From contig NZ_AXAU01000001.1 of the NCBI RefSeq assembly GCF_000472965.1, positions 649,146-713,145 on the forward strand: a DNA stretch of 64,000 nt, read 5' to 3'. Made by a program: the position numbers and the translations under genes. Shown in pieces: positions 17,654 to 26,629 of the stretch (position 1 is the stretch's first letter; each line of letters begins with the position of its first letter). The notes below the pieces were generated by a model. The model searched no databases. It worked only from the letters and a program-made list of their open reading frames with translations, and was not told the origin of the DNA. The stretch comes from Bradyrhizobium murdochi. Its GTDB lineage: Bacteria > Pseudomonadota > Alphaproteobacteria > Rhizobiales > Xanthobacteraceae.

Positions 17654-18709
17654 TCAGTCCGGGCCCGCTATGTCGGCCATCGATACCGCGTGCCAGGTTC
17701 CGGCATCGACCGCGCTGACGGCATGGCCCGCGACATTGGCATCGTGCAGCGCGTCGATGTTGAGATCAACGCTTTCGATTGCACGAAGCCGATCGGGCAG
17801 GGTGCGCAACAGTTCCGCAAACTTGCGTGCTTCGGCCTGCGCTTCCGCCATGCTGACGGCGCGAAAGCGAAAGGCGTGCCCGGCGGGGATCTGTGCCAAT
17901 CGCCCGAGGTCGGCCGAAATCACCGTCGCGATCTTGGGATAGCCGCCGCTGGTGCCGCGATCCGGCATCAGCACGATCGGCTGGCCGTTACCGGGCACCT
18001 GCAGGCTGCCGTTGACAGTGCCGTCGGAGACAATGTTGTGGCCGTGGAGGTGCTTGAGGGTGGGGCCTTCAAGCCGGTAGCCCATGCGGTCGCTGGTCGC
18101 CGATATCTTCCATTCGCTGTCGACAAACAGTTTTTTGGTCTCATCCGTGAATTCGTCGTCCTGTGGACCCCAGACTATGCGGATCGGCGCGTCGGTTGCC
18201 GCCGGCAATTCGATCCGCCGTTCCGCCGCACTGCTAGCGGCCTTCGCCGGCAGCTCGTCGCCGGCCTGCAGTGGGCGAGGATAGGGACTACCGAGGCCTG
18301 CGCGGGCATTGACGGCCAAGCTGCCGAACATCGGCTCGCCGGAAATGCCGCCTTCAATCGCGAGATAGCTGAACGCGCCGCCGCGGGCAAAGCCGAGCGT
18401 CAGCGTCTCGCCATCGGCGATGGTTGCGGATGTATCCGGCGCCACGGCGCGGCCGGCAATATCGGCATTGCGCGGGGCTCCCGTCAGCGCGACGCGCACC
18501 GCAGCCCCGCGCGCGGTAAATTTCGCCCCGAACGGGCCGACTTCGACGACCGCCGTGAACGGCTCATTGCCAACCAGCGTGTTGGCGGCCGCCAGCGCCA
18601 GCCGATCCATTGCGCCACTTGGCACCAGGCCGTAGCGCTGGGCGCCGGGACGTCCGCCGTCCTGTACCGAACTCGCCGGGCCGATCGATGCAATGACAAG
18701 CTTGCTCAT
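17654..18709 (-). CDS. pxpC: 5-oxoprolinase subunit C (biotin-dependent carboxyltransferase/KipA family)
   Basis: A 351-residue protein of the allophanate hydrolase subunit 2 / KipA family, now PxpC of 5-oxoprolinase. It shows the family opening [23 protein letters not shown], then [18 protein letters not shown], the VVWGPQDD-like [24 protein letters not shown] and [16 protein letters not shown]. The start overlaps the pxpB stop by four bases, so B and C are translationally coupled, consistent with a PxpBC subcomplex. Confidence 0.93.
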   Translation of the reverse strand: MSKLVIASIGPASSVQDGGRPGAQRYGLVPSGAMDRLALAAANTLVGNEPFTAVVEVGPFGAKFTARGAAVRVALTGAPRNADIAGRAVAPDTSATIADGETLTLGFARGGAFSYLAIEGGISGEPMFGSLAVNARAGLGSPYPRPLQAGDELPAKAASSAAERRIELPAATDAPIRIVWGPQDDEFTDETKKLFVDSEWKISATSDRMGYRLEGPTLKHLHGHNIVSDGTVNGSLQVPGNGQPIVLMPDRGTSGGYPKIATVISADLGRLAQIPAGHAFRFRAVSMAEAQAEARKFAELLRTLPDRLRAIESVDLNIDALHDANVAGHAVSAVDAGTWHAVSMADIAGPD

Positions 18710-19437
18710 GAGGTGATCTGCTCGGCAATGAATTCGCCGGCTTCGGCGGCGCGATCCTGTTCCGCAAACGTCTTGGCATCGACGGGCGTGAAAGTGACGT
18801 TGTCGCCCGGCTCAAGCAGGAAGATCGGATCGCGGTGAAGCTGGTAGGTGCGAACGGCTGTCCGCCCCAGAAGATGCCAGCCGCTCGGGCCGGCGAGACA
18901 CTGCACGCCGGTCTGCACTCCGCCGATCGAGATGGTGCCGGCCGGAGTTAGCAAACGCGGATTCTGCCGCCGCGGCATATGGAGAGAGTCCGCAAGCCCG
19001 CTGAGATAGGACCATCCGGGCGTAAAGCCGATCATCGCGACCCGGTAGTCGCCGGCGACGTGCCGCGCCACGATCTCCTCAGGCGTCGTGTTGAGGGTTT
19101 TTGCGACGTCCTCGAGGTCGATGCCGTGCTCGCCGCCATAAACGACCGGAATGCGCCAGCGCCGGGTTTTGGTCGTTGCCGGTACCGGGAGCTGTGCGAG
19201 CGCGAGAATCTTTTCGCCAAGCTTGTCGAAACCGATCTGGACCGGGTCGTAATGAACCAGCAGCGAACGATAGGTCGGCACCGTCTCGGTGATGCCTGCG
19301 ATCGGCTCAGCGGCCAGCGCGCGGTCGAGCGCCAGGACCCGCCGGTTGGCGGCATCGTCGATGTTGCGGCTGAATTCTACCGTGATGGCGCTGTCGCCAC
19401 TCGGCAACAGGCGGGGCGGGGGTAGCGTCGCAGCCAT
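18706..19437 (-). CDS. pxpB: 5-oxoprolinase subunit B (KipI/allophanate hydrolase subunit 1 family)
   Basis: A 243-residue cyclophilin-like-fold protein of the KipI family, PxpB of 5-oxoprolinase. Motifs include the LLPSGDSAITVEFSRNID opening, LLVHYDP, the central PVVYGGEHGIDLEDVAKTL, MIGFTPGWSYLSGL (the conserved GF-x-PG-[FW]-x-YL), PRLLTPAGTISIGGVQTGV and GWHLLGRT. It is the first gene of the three-gene operon. The other members of the family inhibit sporulation kinases in Bacillus, but gene order B-C-A identifies oxoprolinase. Confidence 0.93.
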   Translation of the reverse strand: MAATLPPPRLLPSGDSAITVEFSRNIDDAANRRVLALDRALAAEPIAGITETVPTYRSLLVHYDPVQIGFDKLGEKILALAQLPVPATTKTRRWRIPVVYGGEHGIDLEDVAKTLNTTPEEIVARHVAGDYRVAMIGFTPGWSYLSGLADSLHMPRRQNPRLLTPAGTISIGGVQTGVQCLAGPSGWHLLGRTAVRTYQLHRDPIFLLEPGDNVTFTPVDAKTFAEQDRAAEAGEFIAEQITS

Positions 19438-19482
19438 GGCCTCTAAACTTATCTCGCAGCTCTCGTTCTAGCCTCAACCTCT

Positions 19483-19522
19483 AGCGTGTTTTGGGCGCGA
19501 GTGGAATTCGCTTCGCGCGAAA
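19483..19522. repeat. Diverged copy of the 16801 palindromic repeat
   Basis: AGCGTGTTTTGGGCGCGAGT... GAATTCGCTTCGCGCGAA aligns with the reverse complement of 16801-16847 (shared AGCGT-TTTT, GAGTGGAAT, TTCGCG-GAA). It sits 46 bases upstream of pxpB, between it and the divergent rraA-like gene, in a spacer otherwise without recognisable features. Confidence 0.5.
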
Positions 19523-19664
19523 TCCGCCAGTAAGTTCAATAAATTAATCTGCATTCCGATGATAAGATGTTGTGATCGCGCTTCTTTCCACGAGATCTTG
19601 ACGCGGCACAGGCGCTTCGCAAGATGCGCTACCTTTCACCTATCCTGCGGAGCCCGCATTCCAG

Positions 19665-20363
19665 ATGTCCCTGTCCCCCGAAGCCATCGCAACCCTGTCT
19701 GGCGTCTCGACCGCCACCATCACCACCGTGCTGCTCAAGAAGGGCCTGCGAAACGTGTGGATGCGCGGCACCAAGCCGCTGCGGCCGGGGCAGCCGCGGC
19801 TGGTCGGACCGGCCTTCACGCTGCGCTTCGTGCCGGCGCGCGAGGATCTCGCCACGCCTGAATCCTGGTCGTCGCCGATTTCGACCCGCACCGCGATTGA
19901 AGCCATGCCGAAAGGCTGCATCGCCGTAGTCGATGCCATGGGCGTCTCCGATGCCGGCATCTTCGGCGACATCCTCTGCGCCCGCATGGTCAAGCGCGGG
20001 GTTGCGGCGCTGATCACCGATGGCGTGGTGCGTGATGTCGAAGGCGTGCTCGGCACCAATCTCCCGGTCTGGTGCGACGGCTTCGCCGCGCCGCCCTCCG
20101 TGGCGGGGTTGACCTTCGTGGGCTGGGGCGAGCCGATCGGCTGCGGCGGGGTCGCGGTATTTCCGAACGACATTGTCGTCGCCGACCAGGACGGCGCCGT
20201 GCTGATCCCGCAGGCCCTGCTCGACCACGTGCTGGCCGAAGGGCCGGAGCAGGAACGGATGGAAGCCTGGATCGTCAACGAGGTGAACAACGGCGCAGCA
20301 TTGCCCGGCCTCTATCCGATGAACGCCGAGACCAAGGCGCGCTACGCCGCGACGAAGAAGTAA
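19665..20363 (+). CDS. RraA family protein (HMG/CHA aldolase-like)
   Basis: A 232-residue member of the RraA/dimethylmenaquinone-methyltransferase-like family. Members are either class II pyruvate aldolases (4-hydroxy-4-methyl-2-oxoglutarate / 4-carboxy-4-hydroxy-2-oxoadipate aldolase) or RNase E regulators. The typical core is present: VVDAMGVSDAGIFGDILCAR, GVAALITDGVVRDVEGV (the G-x-x-G-x-V-x-D-G-x-x-R-D core with the metal/substrate-binding Arg-Asp) and GDIVVADQDGAVLIP-like NDIVVADQDGAVLIPQA. The retained Arg-Asp pair favours aldolase-type enzymes. It is 23 bases ahead of a cupin gene, probably one transcript for a small-acid catabolic step. Confidence 0.85.
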   Translation: MSLSPEAIATLSGVSTATITTVLLKKGLRNVWMRGTKPLRPGQPRLVGPAFTLRFVPAREDLATPESWSSPISTRTAIEAMPKGCIAVVDAMGVSDAGIFGDILCARMVKRGVAALITDGVVRDVEGVLGTNLPVWCDGFAAPPSVAGLTFVGWGEPIGCGGVAVFPNDIVVADQDGAVLIPQALLDHVLAEGPEQERMEAWIVNEVNNGAALPGLYPMNAETKARYAATKK

Positions 20364-20386
20364 CTTCAACAGGCAGAGGCAACTCC

Positions 20387-20791
20387 ATGGAAATCCATCT
20401 CGCGGGCTCCCGGCCAACGCGCCGGGCGCCGACCGAATATTTCACCGGCACGGTGCTGCAGGATCCGATCATCCAGGCCGAGGCGCCGGCACGGCTGGCC
20501 TCGACGCGCGTCTCCTTTGAGCCCGGCGCGCGCACGGCTTGGCATACGCATCCGCTGGGCCAGACGCTCTACGTCATCTCGGGGGTCGGACGGGTGCAGG
20601 CCAAGGGTGGTCCGATCAGGGAAATTCGTCCCGGTGACGTCGTCTGGATTCCGCCCGGCGAGAAGCACTGGCATGGCGCTTCGCCGACCAACGCGATGAC
20701 CCACATCGCCATGCAGGAAGCGCTCGATGGTAGCTACGTGACCTGGATGGAGCACGTGACCGACGCGGAATATTCCGAGAAGGTCGGCTGA
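20387..20791 (+). CDS. Small cupin-domain protein
   Basis: A 134-residue single-domain cupin. Motif 1 is RTAWHTHPLGQTLYVISG (metal-binding His-x-His and following Gln/Glu positions) and motif 2 is GDVVWIPPGEKHWHGASP (His). The frame is open far upstream inside the RraA gene, but the ATG at 20387, right after AGGCAGAGG, fits. Similar cupins are quercetinase/carboxymuconolactone-decarboxylase-associated proteins of about 130 residues. No catalytic assignment is possible; coupling with the RraA-family aldolase suggests the same pathway. Confidence 0.85.
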   Translation: MEIHLAGSRPTRRAPTEYFTGTVLQDPIIQAEAPARLASTRVSFEPGARTAWHTHPLGQTLYVISGVGRVQAKGGPIREIRPGDVVWIPPGEKHWHGASPTNAMTHIAMQEALDGSYVTWMEHVTDAEYSEKVG

Positions 20792-20803
20792 GTTCCTGCC
20801 GCT

Positions 20804-21157
20804 TCACATCCGCTGCGCGGTCCAGGTGCCGGAGCACAGGGCCGCGCGCCATGTGCCTGATCCTGACGTGCCCGTGAGCGTGCCGGAGCCGACCGCGCGC
20901 TTCAAGCCGCTTGCAAGTGTCACGCGGATCGCGCCGGCTTCGGCGACGCGGCCGGATGCCGTGACAGCCGCGCTGTTTGAGGCGACCTGGCCGTTGCTGA
21001 TTCCGATCGAGACCGACGCTCCGCTGAGACACGCGACGTTCGATGAGGCGATCTGCACATTCCAGTCGCCGTCGAATGTTGCGGCTGCGGATGGCGTCGT
21101 GGTGGCCAACACGGCAAGTAGCGAAACGGCGACAGCAGATTTGCGAAGAGTTCCCAT
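20804..21157 (-). CDS. Small secreted protein of unknown function
   Basis: A 117-residue exported protein. The ATG at 21157 with AGGGG upstream opens a signal peptide (KSAVAVSLLAVLATTTPSAA, cleavage near SAAA). The mature part begins FDGDWNVQIASSNVACLSG and contains two further sequence-like repeats rich in Ser/Gly/Thr, ending ALCSGTWTAQRM. Two cysteines could form a disulfide. The opening FDG-W-V resembles the beta-strand start of DUF2147/IalB-like small beta-barrel proteins seen in this genus, but no family is assigned. It converges with the cupin gene with only 12 bases between stops. Confidence 0.65.
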   Translation of the reverse strand: MGTLRKSAVAVSLLAVLATTTPSAAATFDGDWNVQIASSNVACLSGASVSIGISNGQVASNSAAVTASGRVAEAGAIRVTLASGLKRAVGSGTLTGTSGSGTWRAALCSGTWTAQRM

Positions 21158-21302
21158 GGCGTGCCCCTGTTGTTTGGACACGTCCATAGTTCCATAGCCG
21201 TTCCAAGGCGACCGTGACTGTCATCACGCGCGGGACGCGGGACAAGACCTCAAAGAAGGACTCCGTCCAACAGCGTCACCGTCGTCAAAATGACTCGCCG
21301 AG

Positions 21303-22151
21303 TCAGTTGACGCGGGTCCAGGTCTGGCCGCCGCAGAACATGCCGCCGAAGGCGCAGCCCTGAACGCGCAGGCTGTCGGTGCCCTTGAGGGCGATCGTCG
21401 AATCATAGGTGCTGCCGGTGTTCGGATCGAAAATCCGGCCGCTCCACTTGTCCTTGCCGGGCTTCATGTTGATCAGGACTTGCTCGCCGTTCTGGTTCGA
21501 CTTCTTGTCGACGGAATAGCCGCAGAGATTGGGGCCGCACGGTTCGATCCGCACCTTGCCTTCCTTCTCCTCGGTCAGCCAAACGCCGAGCGGTGAGTTC
21601 GCAGGCGGCGCCGCCGAATCTGCCGGAGCCGCGGCCTGTTTCTGTTGCGGCGGCGGTGGCGCCGGCGCGGCAACGGGAGCAGGTGCTGGCGGGACTGCCG
21701 GAGTGGAGTTCTGTTGCACTGGGGGAGCAGCGGGCGTTGCTGCCGCAGGTGCGGGGGCGTCAGTCGGCGCAACGGCTGCCGTCGCGCTCGACGGCGCTGC
21801 CGCGGCGGGAGCGGCCGGAGCAGGGGCAGCAGGTGCCGGCGCAGTCGCAGGGGCAGCCGCTTGCTCTGCTGGTGCCGGCGCGGCCGGCGCTGGCGCAGTC
21901 TCGGGTGTGGCCTGCGGGGCGGTCTTTGCCTGCTGCGGAGCCTTCCTGGTCGGACGATCAAGATCGCCTTCCTCGCCACGCGCGCGTTTGGTCTTCTTGC
22001 CGGTATTGTCGTAGACGCCGGGAATAGAAACGGTGCCGCGATCGGGATCGATCGTAATGGTGCGGCCGCCATACTCGAAAGTGTACTGCGCCTGTGCAGC
22101 GGTGACGGTGCCAGCCAGCAAGAGCGCGGCGATAGCGAGGCACTTCTTCAT
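21303..22151 (-). CDS. DUF2147-domain exported protein with long Ala/Pro linker
   Basis: A 282-residue exported protein. A clear signal peptide (KKCLAIAALLLAGTVTAAQA) precedes a 50-residue basic segment (TFEYGGRTITIDPDRGTVS), then ~110 residues that are almost entirely Ala, Pro and a few Ser/Gln, and a C-terminal DUF2147-like domain beginning PLGVWLTEEKEGKVRIEPCG and ending CGGQTWTRVN. The linker could span peptidoglycan or extend the domain from the membrane. DUF2147 has no established function. A symmetric GTGATC-N2-GATCAC box lies 67 bases upstream of the start codon. Confidence 0.8.
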   Translation of the reverse strand: MKKCLAIAALLLAGTVTAAQAQYTFEYGGRTITIDPDRGTVSIPGVYDNTGKKTKRARGEEGDLDRPTRKAPQQAKTAPQATPETAPAPAAPAPAEQAAAPATAPAPAAPAPAAPAAAAPSSATAAVAPTDAPAPAAATPAAPPVQQNSTPAVPPAPAPVAAPAPPPPQQKQAAAPADSAAPPANSPLGVWLTEEKEGKVRIEPCGPNLCGYSVDKKSNQNGEQVLINMKPGKDKWSGRIFDPNTGSTYDSTIALKGTDSLRVQGCAFGGMFCGGQTWTRVN

Positions 22152-22470
22152 TATAACGACCTCCTGAACAGGGAATCCGGATTCCGCAGCTACTACGCAG
22201 CGGCAGCTTCACTCAACGTGATCCAGATCACTTTCAAACTATAAGTCGTGTACTAGCCGCTTTGGTTCAATTCGACCGCGGCAGTCTAAGTTGCGCCCAA
22301 TGGACGGTCAATTTCCTCGGAAAACAGGCTTGTCCAATCGAGAATCAATCGAGCCAGACGGAATAAATTTTCCTGAAGCTTCCGTCCTGGATAGCTTCTG
22401 GTGATAGCGGATCTCCGACGCGTCCGTCATCATCAGCCGATCCGCGGCGTACTGCGGTCAATGAAGGAAG
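22152..22470. other. Intergenic region upstream of the DUF2147 gene
   Basis: 319 bases without a recognisable gene. Besides the palindrome at 22218-22231 and the promoter region of the minus-strand DUF2147 gene, I see only a relatively AT-rich stretch (22300-22390) and the 3' flank of the next minus-strand gene. Confidence 0.5.
22218..22231. promoter_or_regulatory. CRP/FNR-family operator-like palindrome GTGATC-CA-GATCAC
   Basis: A perfect 14-bp dyad with the GTGA-N6-TCAC half-site pattern of CRP-type regulators; FixK/FNR sites in rhizobia have TTGAT-N4-ATCAA, which differs at the outer bases. It is centred about 73 bases upstream of the DUF2147 start codon, a plausible activator position. 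Single-site evidence only. Confidence 0.4.
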
Positions 22471-22896
22471 TTACGACTCGCCGTCATCCTTGCGCGCCAG
22501 ATTGGCGGCGGCGCTAAGCCCGGTCATCTCGCTCTTCAATTGCTCGAAGCGTCGGCGCGCGTTGCTTTCGCGATCGTCGACCATCTGAATCGCGGCTTCC
22601 CTCGACATCGGCCCGGCGACGATCGGAGTGGAGTTCTCCCCGATGGTCTCGTCGACATAGTAATCGCCATTGTCGAGGCGGACCGTCCATTTGAAACGGA
22701 TCGCAGTCATCGGGCCGGGCCCGAACTTGCAGTAGCCGTGAGCCTCGATGGGCGGAGGAGATGTGGGGATGGGCGGAGGGCCCACCGGTATCTGCGCCGC
22801 GACCGCGGGCTTGTCGGGTTCGCGACGGCTTTCCGGCGGGTCAAGGATGCTGGCGATGGTCGCCAGGGCGTTGTCGGTCGGGTCGCTTAGGGTCAC
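22471..22896 (-). CDS. Hypothetical protein
   Basis: A 141-residue cytoplasmic-looking protein with no signal peptide. Residues 1-45 are polar and Pro-rich (PVGPPPIPTSPPPIEAHG). The centre (GPMTAIRFKWTVRLDNGDYYVDETIGENSTPIVAG) looks like two or three beta strands, and the C-terminal third is helical (SREAAIQMVDDRESNARRRF...). I do not recognise a family. It is a single gene between the DUF2147 and amidase genes; codon use agrees with its neighbours and the frame is intact. Confidence 0.6.
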   Translation of the reverse strand: MTLSDPTDNALATIASILDPPESRREPDKPAVAAQIPVGPPPIPTSPPPIEAHGYCKFGPGPMTAIRFKWTVRLDNGDYYVDETIGENSTPIVAGPMSREAAIQMVDDRESNARRRFEQLKSEMTGLSAAANLARKDDGES

Positions 22897-23013
22897 GATT
22901 CAGCCTCCGGATCGAGCCCGTTTGCGGAATCAGTATCCGTCGCCGCCCACGGCCCTTTGCTTGCTTCCGAATAAAGCCATGCTTTGTCAATCCGTGGCTT
23001 TTTTGAGGCGTAG

Positions 23014-24438
23014 CTAAGCGCGCACCGGCGGTAATTTGTTCTTCCAGGGCCGGACCTGTTCGAGCTGGCCGGCCAGGCGGAACAGGGTGGCCTCGTCGCC
23101 GAACCTGGCCGAAAACATCATGCCAAGCGGCAATCCGGCCTTGTTCCAGGCTAGCGGCACCGACATGGCTGGCTGCCCGGACATGTTGAACATGGAGGTG
23201 CCGGGCATGTAGCGGCGCAGGATCGGGGCAATGTGCGACAGATCGTTTGACATGGTGTTGAGTTCGCCAATGCGCAGCGGCGGCGCGCATAAGGTCGGGC
23301 ACAGGAAGACGTCGCAGCTCTCGAAGAAGGTCGCCAGTGAACGGGAAATCTGGAAGGCAGCGAGCTGGGCCGCCACATAGTCGGTCGCCGAGGTCCTCGT
23401 CGCGTTGCGCGAATGCGCCAGCGTCAATATCTCGAGATCATTATCCGTCATCTCCCGCCCGAGCCGCTGCTCGATCAAAGGAACCGTCAGTGCGGTGTTG
23501 CCGCTGACGATAGTGGTCATGACCGCGGCTGGATCGGCGGCAAGCGCAGGCGCCTGTTCCTCGACGTGATGGCCGAGCCCCGCCAGAAGGCTTGCGATCT
23601 CACGCACGGCTGCCGCGATTTCCGGATCGATGGCATCGCCATACGGCGATTTATCGGTGAACGAGATACGGAGCTTGCCCGGGTCGCGGCCGACTTCCTG
23701 CGAAAACGGCCGCTCCGGCGGCGGCGCGAAATAGGGGCTCGACGGCTCCGGCCCGTGAATCGCGTCCATCATCACCGCGCTGTCGCGCACGCTGATGCTC
23801 ACGACATGGCCACAGGAGAATCCGCCCCAGCCTTCGCCGCGATCGGGGCCGAGCGGATTGCGCGCCCGGGTCGGCTTCAGGCCGAACACGCCGGAAGCGG
23901 AGGCGGGGATGCGGATCGAGCCGCCGCCATCGCTGGCGTGCGCGACGGGAAGGATACGGGCTGCAACGGCCGCAGCGGCGCCGCCGGATGACCCACCGGA
24001 GGAATGCTCCAGATTCCAGGGATTGCGGGTTGGCCCGAACAGACGCGACTCCGTCGTCGGCATCAGTCCGAATTCGGGACTGGAGCTCTTGCCGAAGATG
24101 GATACGCCGGTCTCGAGGAAACGCCGCGCCAGCGTCCCGGTGTGGTCAGCCACGAAATCCTTCAGGACCGTGGCTCCTGACGTCGTGCGCGTGCCTTCCA
24201 GGAGGTCGAGGTCCTTCAGCAGAAATGGCACGCCGGTAAAGGGACCGTCGGGCAGGCCGTGTTCGATCTGACGCTCGGCATACTCGTAATGCTTGACGAC
24301 CACCGCATTGATCTGCGGATCGACCATTGCCGCGCGGGCGATGGCCTCGTCGAGCAATTCCTTAGCCGAGACCTCCTTCTTCCGAACCAGTTCGGCAAGG
24401 CCGACCGCGTCGTAATCGCCGTATTCCTTGAAGGCCAT
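23014..24438 (-). CDS. Amidase-signature family hydrolase
   Basis: A 474-residue amidase of the Ser-cisSer-Lys family. The catalytic lysine lies in GVPFLLKDLD, and the glycine/serine-rich signature is NLEHSSGGSSGGAAAAVAA followed by ASDGGGSIRIPAS, containing the cis-Ser and nucleophilic Ser. Typical substrates are aryl or aliphatic amides. A GTG at 24444 is in frame, but ATG at 24438 sits correctly after GAGGTG. It is the last gene of a minus-strand operon behind a hydroxyacid dehydrogenase and a family-1 ABC importer, so it probably hydrolyses an amide brought in by that importer; the ligand is unknown. Confidence 0.88.
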   Translation of the reverse strand: MAFKEYGDYDAVGLAELVRKKEVSAKELLDEAIARAAMVDPQINAVVVKHYEYAERQIEHGLPDGPFTGVPFLLKDLDLLEGTRTTSGATVLKDFVADHTGTLARRFLETGVSIFGKSSSPEFGLMPTTESRLFGPTRNPWNLEHSSGGSSGGAAAAVAARILPVAHASDGGGSIRIPASASGVFGLKPTRARNPLGPDRGEGWGGFSCGHVVSISVRDSAVMMDAIHGPEPSSPYFAPPPERPFSQEVGRDPGKLRISFTDKSPYGDAIDPEIAAAVREIASLLAGLGHHVEEQAPALAADPAAVMTTIVSGNTALTVPLIEQRLGREMTDNDLEILTLAHSRNATRTSATDYVAAQLAAFQISRSLATFFESCDVFLCPTLCAPPLRIGELNTMSNDLSHIAPILRRYMPGTSMFNMSGQPAMSVPLAWNKAGLPLGMMFSARFGDEATLFRLAGQLEQVRPWKNKLPPVRA

Positions 24439-24504
24439 GCACACACCTCGCTTGCCGGCCGGCCGATAGACCGGCCATGCCCTGGGGCCATTATTTTTTG
24501 CGAT

Positions 24505-25494
24505 CTAGCCGAGCACGTCCTGATTGATCACGTTCTGGCGCAAGGGATCGCCGTCCAATACGCTCAGAATGTTGCGGGCGGTCTGCTCGCTCATCCGGTC
24601 CACGGCTTCCACGGTGACGCCGGCGACATGCGGCGCCATGATGACATTCGGCAGGGCGAGCAACGCCTGACCGGCCGGCGGCGGCTCCTGCTCGAAAACG
24701 TCAAGGCCCGCGCCGGCAAGCTTGCCGGACACTAGCGCGGCGTGCAGCGCGGCCTCGTCGACGATTCCGCCGCGCGCTGTGTTGATCAGATAGGCGGACG
24801 GCTGCATCCGCCTCAGCCTGTCGGCATTGAACATGCCGACCGTCTCCGGATTCTTGGGGCAATGGATGCTGACGAAGTCGGCGCGCGGCAGCGCCGCATT
24901 GAGGTCGGCGACCGGTTCGCAACCGGCGGCCTTGATGTCGGCGGGGGGCTTATAGGGGTCGAAAACCAGGACGTTCATTTCCATCGCGAGGCAGCGCTTG
25001 GCGGTGCGCGTGCCGATGCGCCCGAAACCGACGATCAGAACGGTCTTGCCGAAGAGGTCGTAGGGCAGCATCCCGAGCCTATCAGCCCATTTGTCGTCCC
25101 TGACGAGCGAATGCATTTCCGTTGCGCGCTTGGCGAGCGTCAGCATCATGAACAGCGCATGTTCGGCAACCGACGGCGAATTGGCGGTGCCGGCCACCAT
25201 AAGCGGCACCTTGCGGCGGCTCAGCGCGGGGACGTCGACGGCGTCGAACCCGACGCCGATCCGGGTGACGACCAGCATGTCTTTCGAGGCTTCGAGTTCG
25301 GGCTCACCAAAGCGGGTGGCGCCAAGGGCGACGCCATGAACCGGCGCGTGCTCCTTCAGCTTGGCTTCGAAATCCTTCTGCGAAATCATGTTGGGAAATT
25401 CGACGAGTTCGATGTCGTCTCGCGCGTGGAGTAGCGCTCTTCCCTGCTGCGACATCGATTCCGTGATGAAGATTTTCTTCTTGTTGGTAGCCAT
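24505..25494 (-). CDS. D-isomer specific 2-hydroxyacid dehydrogenase
   Basis: A 329-residue NAD-dependent enzyme of the D-2-hydroxyacid dehydrogenase family (SerA/GyaR-like). The nucleotide-binding motif is VLIVGFGRIGTRTAKRCLAM with the downstream acidic residue in VFDPYKPP; the catalytic Arg is in LINTARGGIVDEAAL, Glu in DVFEQEPPP, and His in MAPHVAGVTVEA. It oxidises or reduces a 2-oxo/2-hydroxy acid. Thirty bases separate it from the ABC ATPase gene and 66 from the amidase, so it belongs to the same catabolic transport operon. Confidence 0.9.
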   Translation of the reverse strand: MATNKKKIFITESMSQQGRALLHARDDIELVEFPNMISQKDFEAKLKEHAPVHGVALGATRFGEPELEASKDMLVVTRIGVGFDAVDVPALSRRKVPLMVAGTANSPSVAEHALFMMLTLAKRATEMHSLVRDDKWADRLGMLPYDLFGKTVLIVGFGRIGTRTAKRCLAMEMNVLVFDPYKPPADIKAAGCEPVADLNAALPRADFVSIHCPKNPETVGMFNADRLRRMQPSAYLINTARGGIVDEAALHAALVSGKLAGAGLDVFEQEPPPAGQALLALPNVIMAPHVAGVTVEAVDRMSEQTARNILSVLDGDPLRQNVINQDVLG

Positions 25495-25524
25495 TTCCTG
25501 CCCTTAGGTCACGCAATTGCGCCG

Positions 25525-26625
25525 TCAAAGGACGACGCCGGTCACCTCGTTTAGCAGGTGCATATTGTTGAGGTCCACAGCCAATCGCAGGGGAGCGCCA
25601 TCCTCCGCGCCGGCATTGGGATTGACCCGGCCGCAAACCTGCGAGCCTTCCAGCGTAAAATAGATCAGCGTCTCCATTCCCATCGGCTCGGTGACGTCGA
25701 GCACGGTATCGAAGGCCTCTACGCCGGCTGCAAGATGCGGTCGAGCCTCGGTGATATGCTCGGGCCGCAGCCCCAGCAGCAATTTGTCGGTACGCGGAAT
25801 GCCCTGATATCGGGCGGCACGGGCCGGCGGCAGCGGGAAGGCGATGCGGTCGGTCAACCGGATGTGCAACTTGCCGGCGAGATCCTCCAACCGGCACGGG
25901 ATGAAATTCATCGCCGGCGAACCGATGAAGCTGGCGACGAATTTCGTCGCCGGCTTGTGATAGAGCTCGTTCGGCGTGCCGATCTGCTCGATCCGTCCAT
26001 GGTTCATCACCACGACGCGGTCGGCCAGCGTCATCGCCTCCACCTGGTCGTGGGTCACGTAAACCGTCGTGGTGCGAACCTTCTGGTGCACCTTCTTGAT
26101 CTCGATCCGCATCTGCACGCGCAGCTTGGCGTCGAGGTTGGACAACGGCTCGTCGAACAGAAACACCTTTGGGTTACGCACGATGGCGCGGCCCATGGCG
26201 ACGCGCTGGCGCTGGCCGCCGGACAATTGCTTCGGCTTGCGGTCGACAAGTTCGACGATGTCGAGCATGCGCGCGGCTTCGTCGATACGACTCTTGATCT
26301 CGGCTTTCGGATAGCGCTTCAGTCGCAGCCCGAACGACATGTTCTCCGCAACCGTCATGTGCGGATAGAGCGCGTAGTTCTGAAACACCATCGCGATATC
26401 GCGATCCTTCGGCGGCACGTCGTTGACGATGTCGCCGCCGATCATGATGTCTCCGTCGGAGATATCTTCCAGGCCGGCGATCATCCGCAGCGTTGTCGAC
26501 TTTCCGCAACCCGATGGTCCGACCAGCACCACGAATTCATGGTCCGCAATGTCGAGATCGATGCCGCGCACCGCCTCGACTTCGTCATAGCGCTTCACAA
26601 CCTTACGCAGCGTCACGTCAGCCAT
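25525..26625 (-). CDS. ABC transporter ATP-binding protein, UgpC/MalK type
   Basis: A 366-residue carbohydrate-type ABC ATPase. Walker [18 protein letters not shown]-loop [18 protein letters not shown], signature [14 protein letters not shown], Walker [17 protein letters not shown], and switch His in [16 protein letters not shown] are all present, followed by the C-terminal TOBE/regulatory domain of MalK/UgpC. Length and layout fit the CUT1 family. It follows the two permease genes closely (5 bases after the second) and energises import through them. Confidence 0.93.
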   Translation of the reverse strand: MADVTLRKVVKRYDEVEAVRGIDLDIADHEFVVLVGPSGCGKSTTLRMIAGLEDISDGDIMIGGDIVNDVPPKDRDIAMVFQNYALYPHMTVAENMSFGLRLKRYPKAEIKSRIDEAARMLDIVELVDRKPKQLSGGQRQRVAMGRAIVRNPKVFLFDEPLSNLDAKLRVQMRIEIKKVHQKVRTTTVYVTHDQVEAMTLADRVVVMNHGRIEQIGTPNELYHKPATKFVASFIGSPAMNFIPCRLEDLAGKLHIRLTDRIAFPLPPARAARYQGIPRTDKLLLGLRPEHITEARPHLAAGVEAFDTVLDVTEPMGMETLIYFTLEGSQVCGRVNPNAGAEDGAPLRLAVDLNNMHLLNEVTGVVL

Positions 26626-26629
26626 GAGA

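Noticed and set aside
21600..21960. Tandem-repeat or CRISPR-like appearance
   Set aside because: The regularity comes from Ala/Pro codons in the DUF2147 protein linker; units are irregular, without spacers of constant length.
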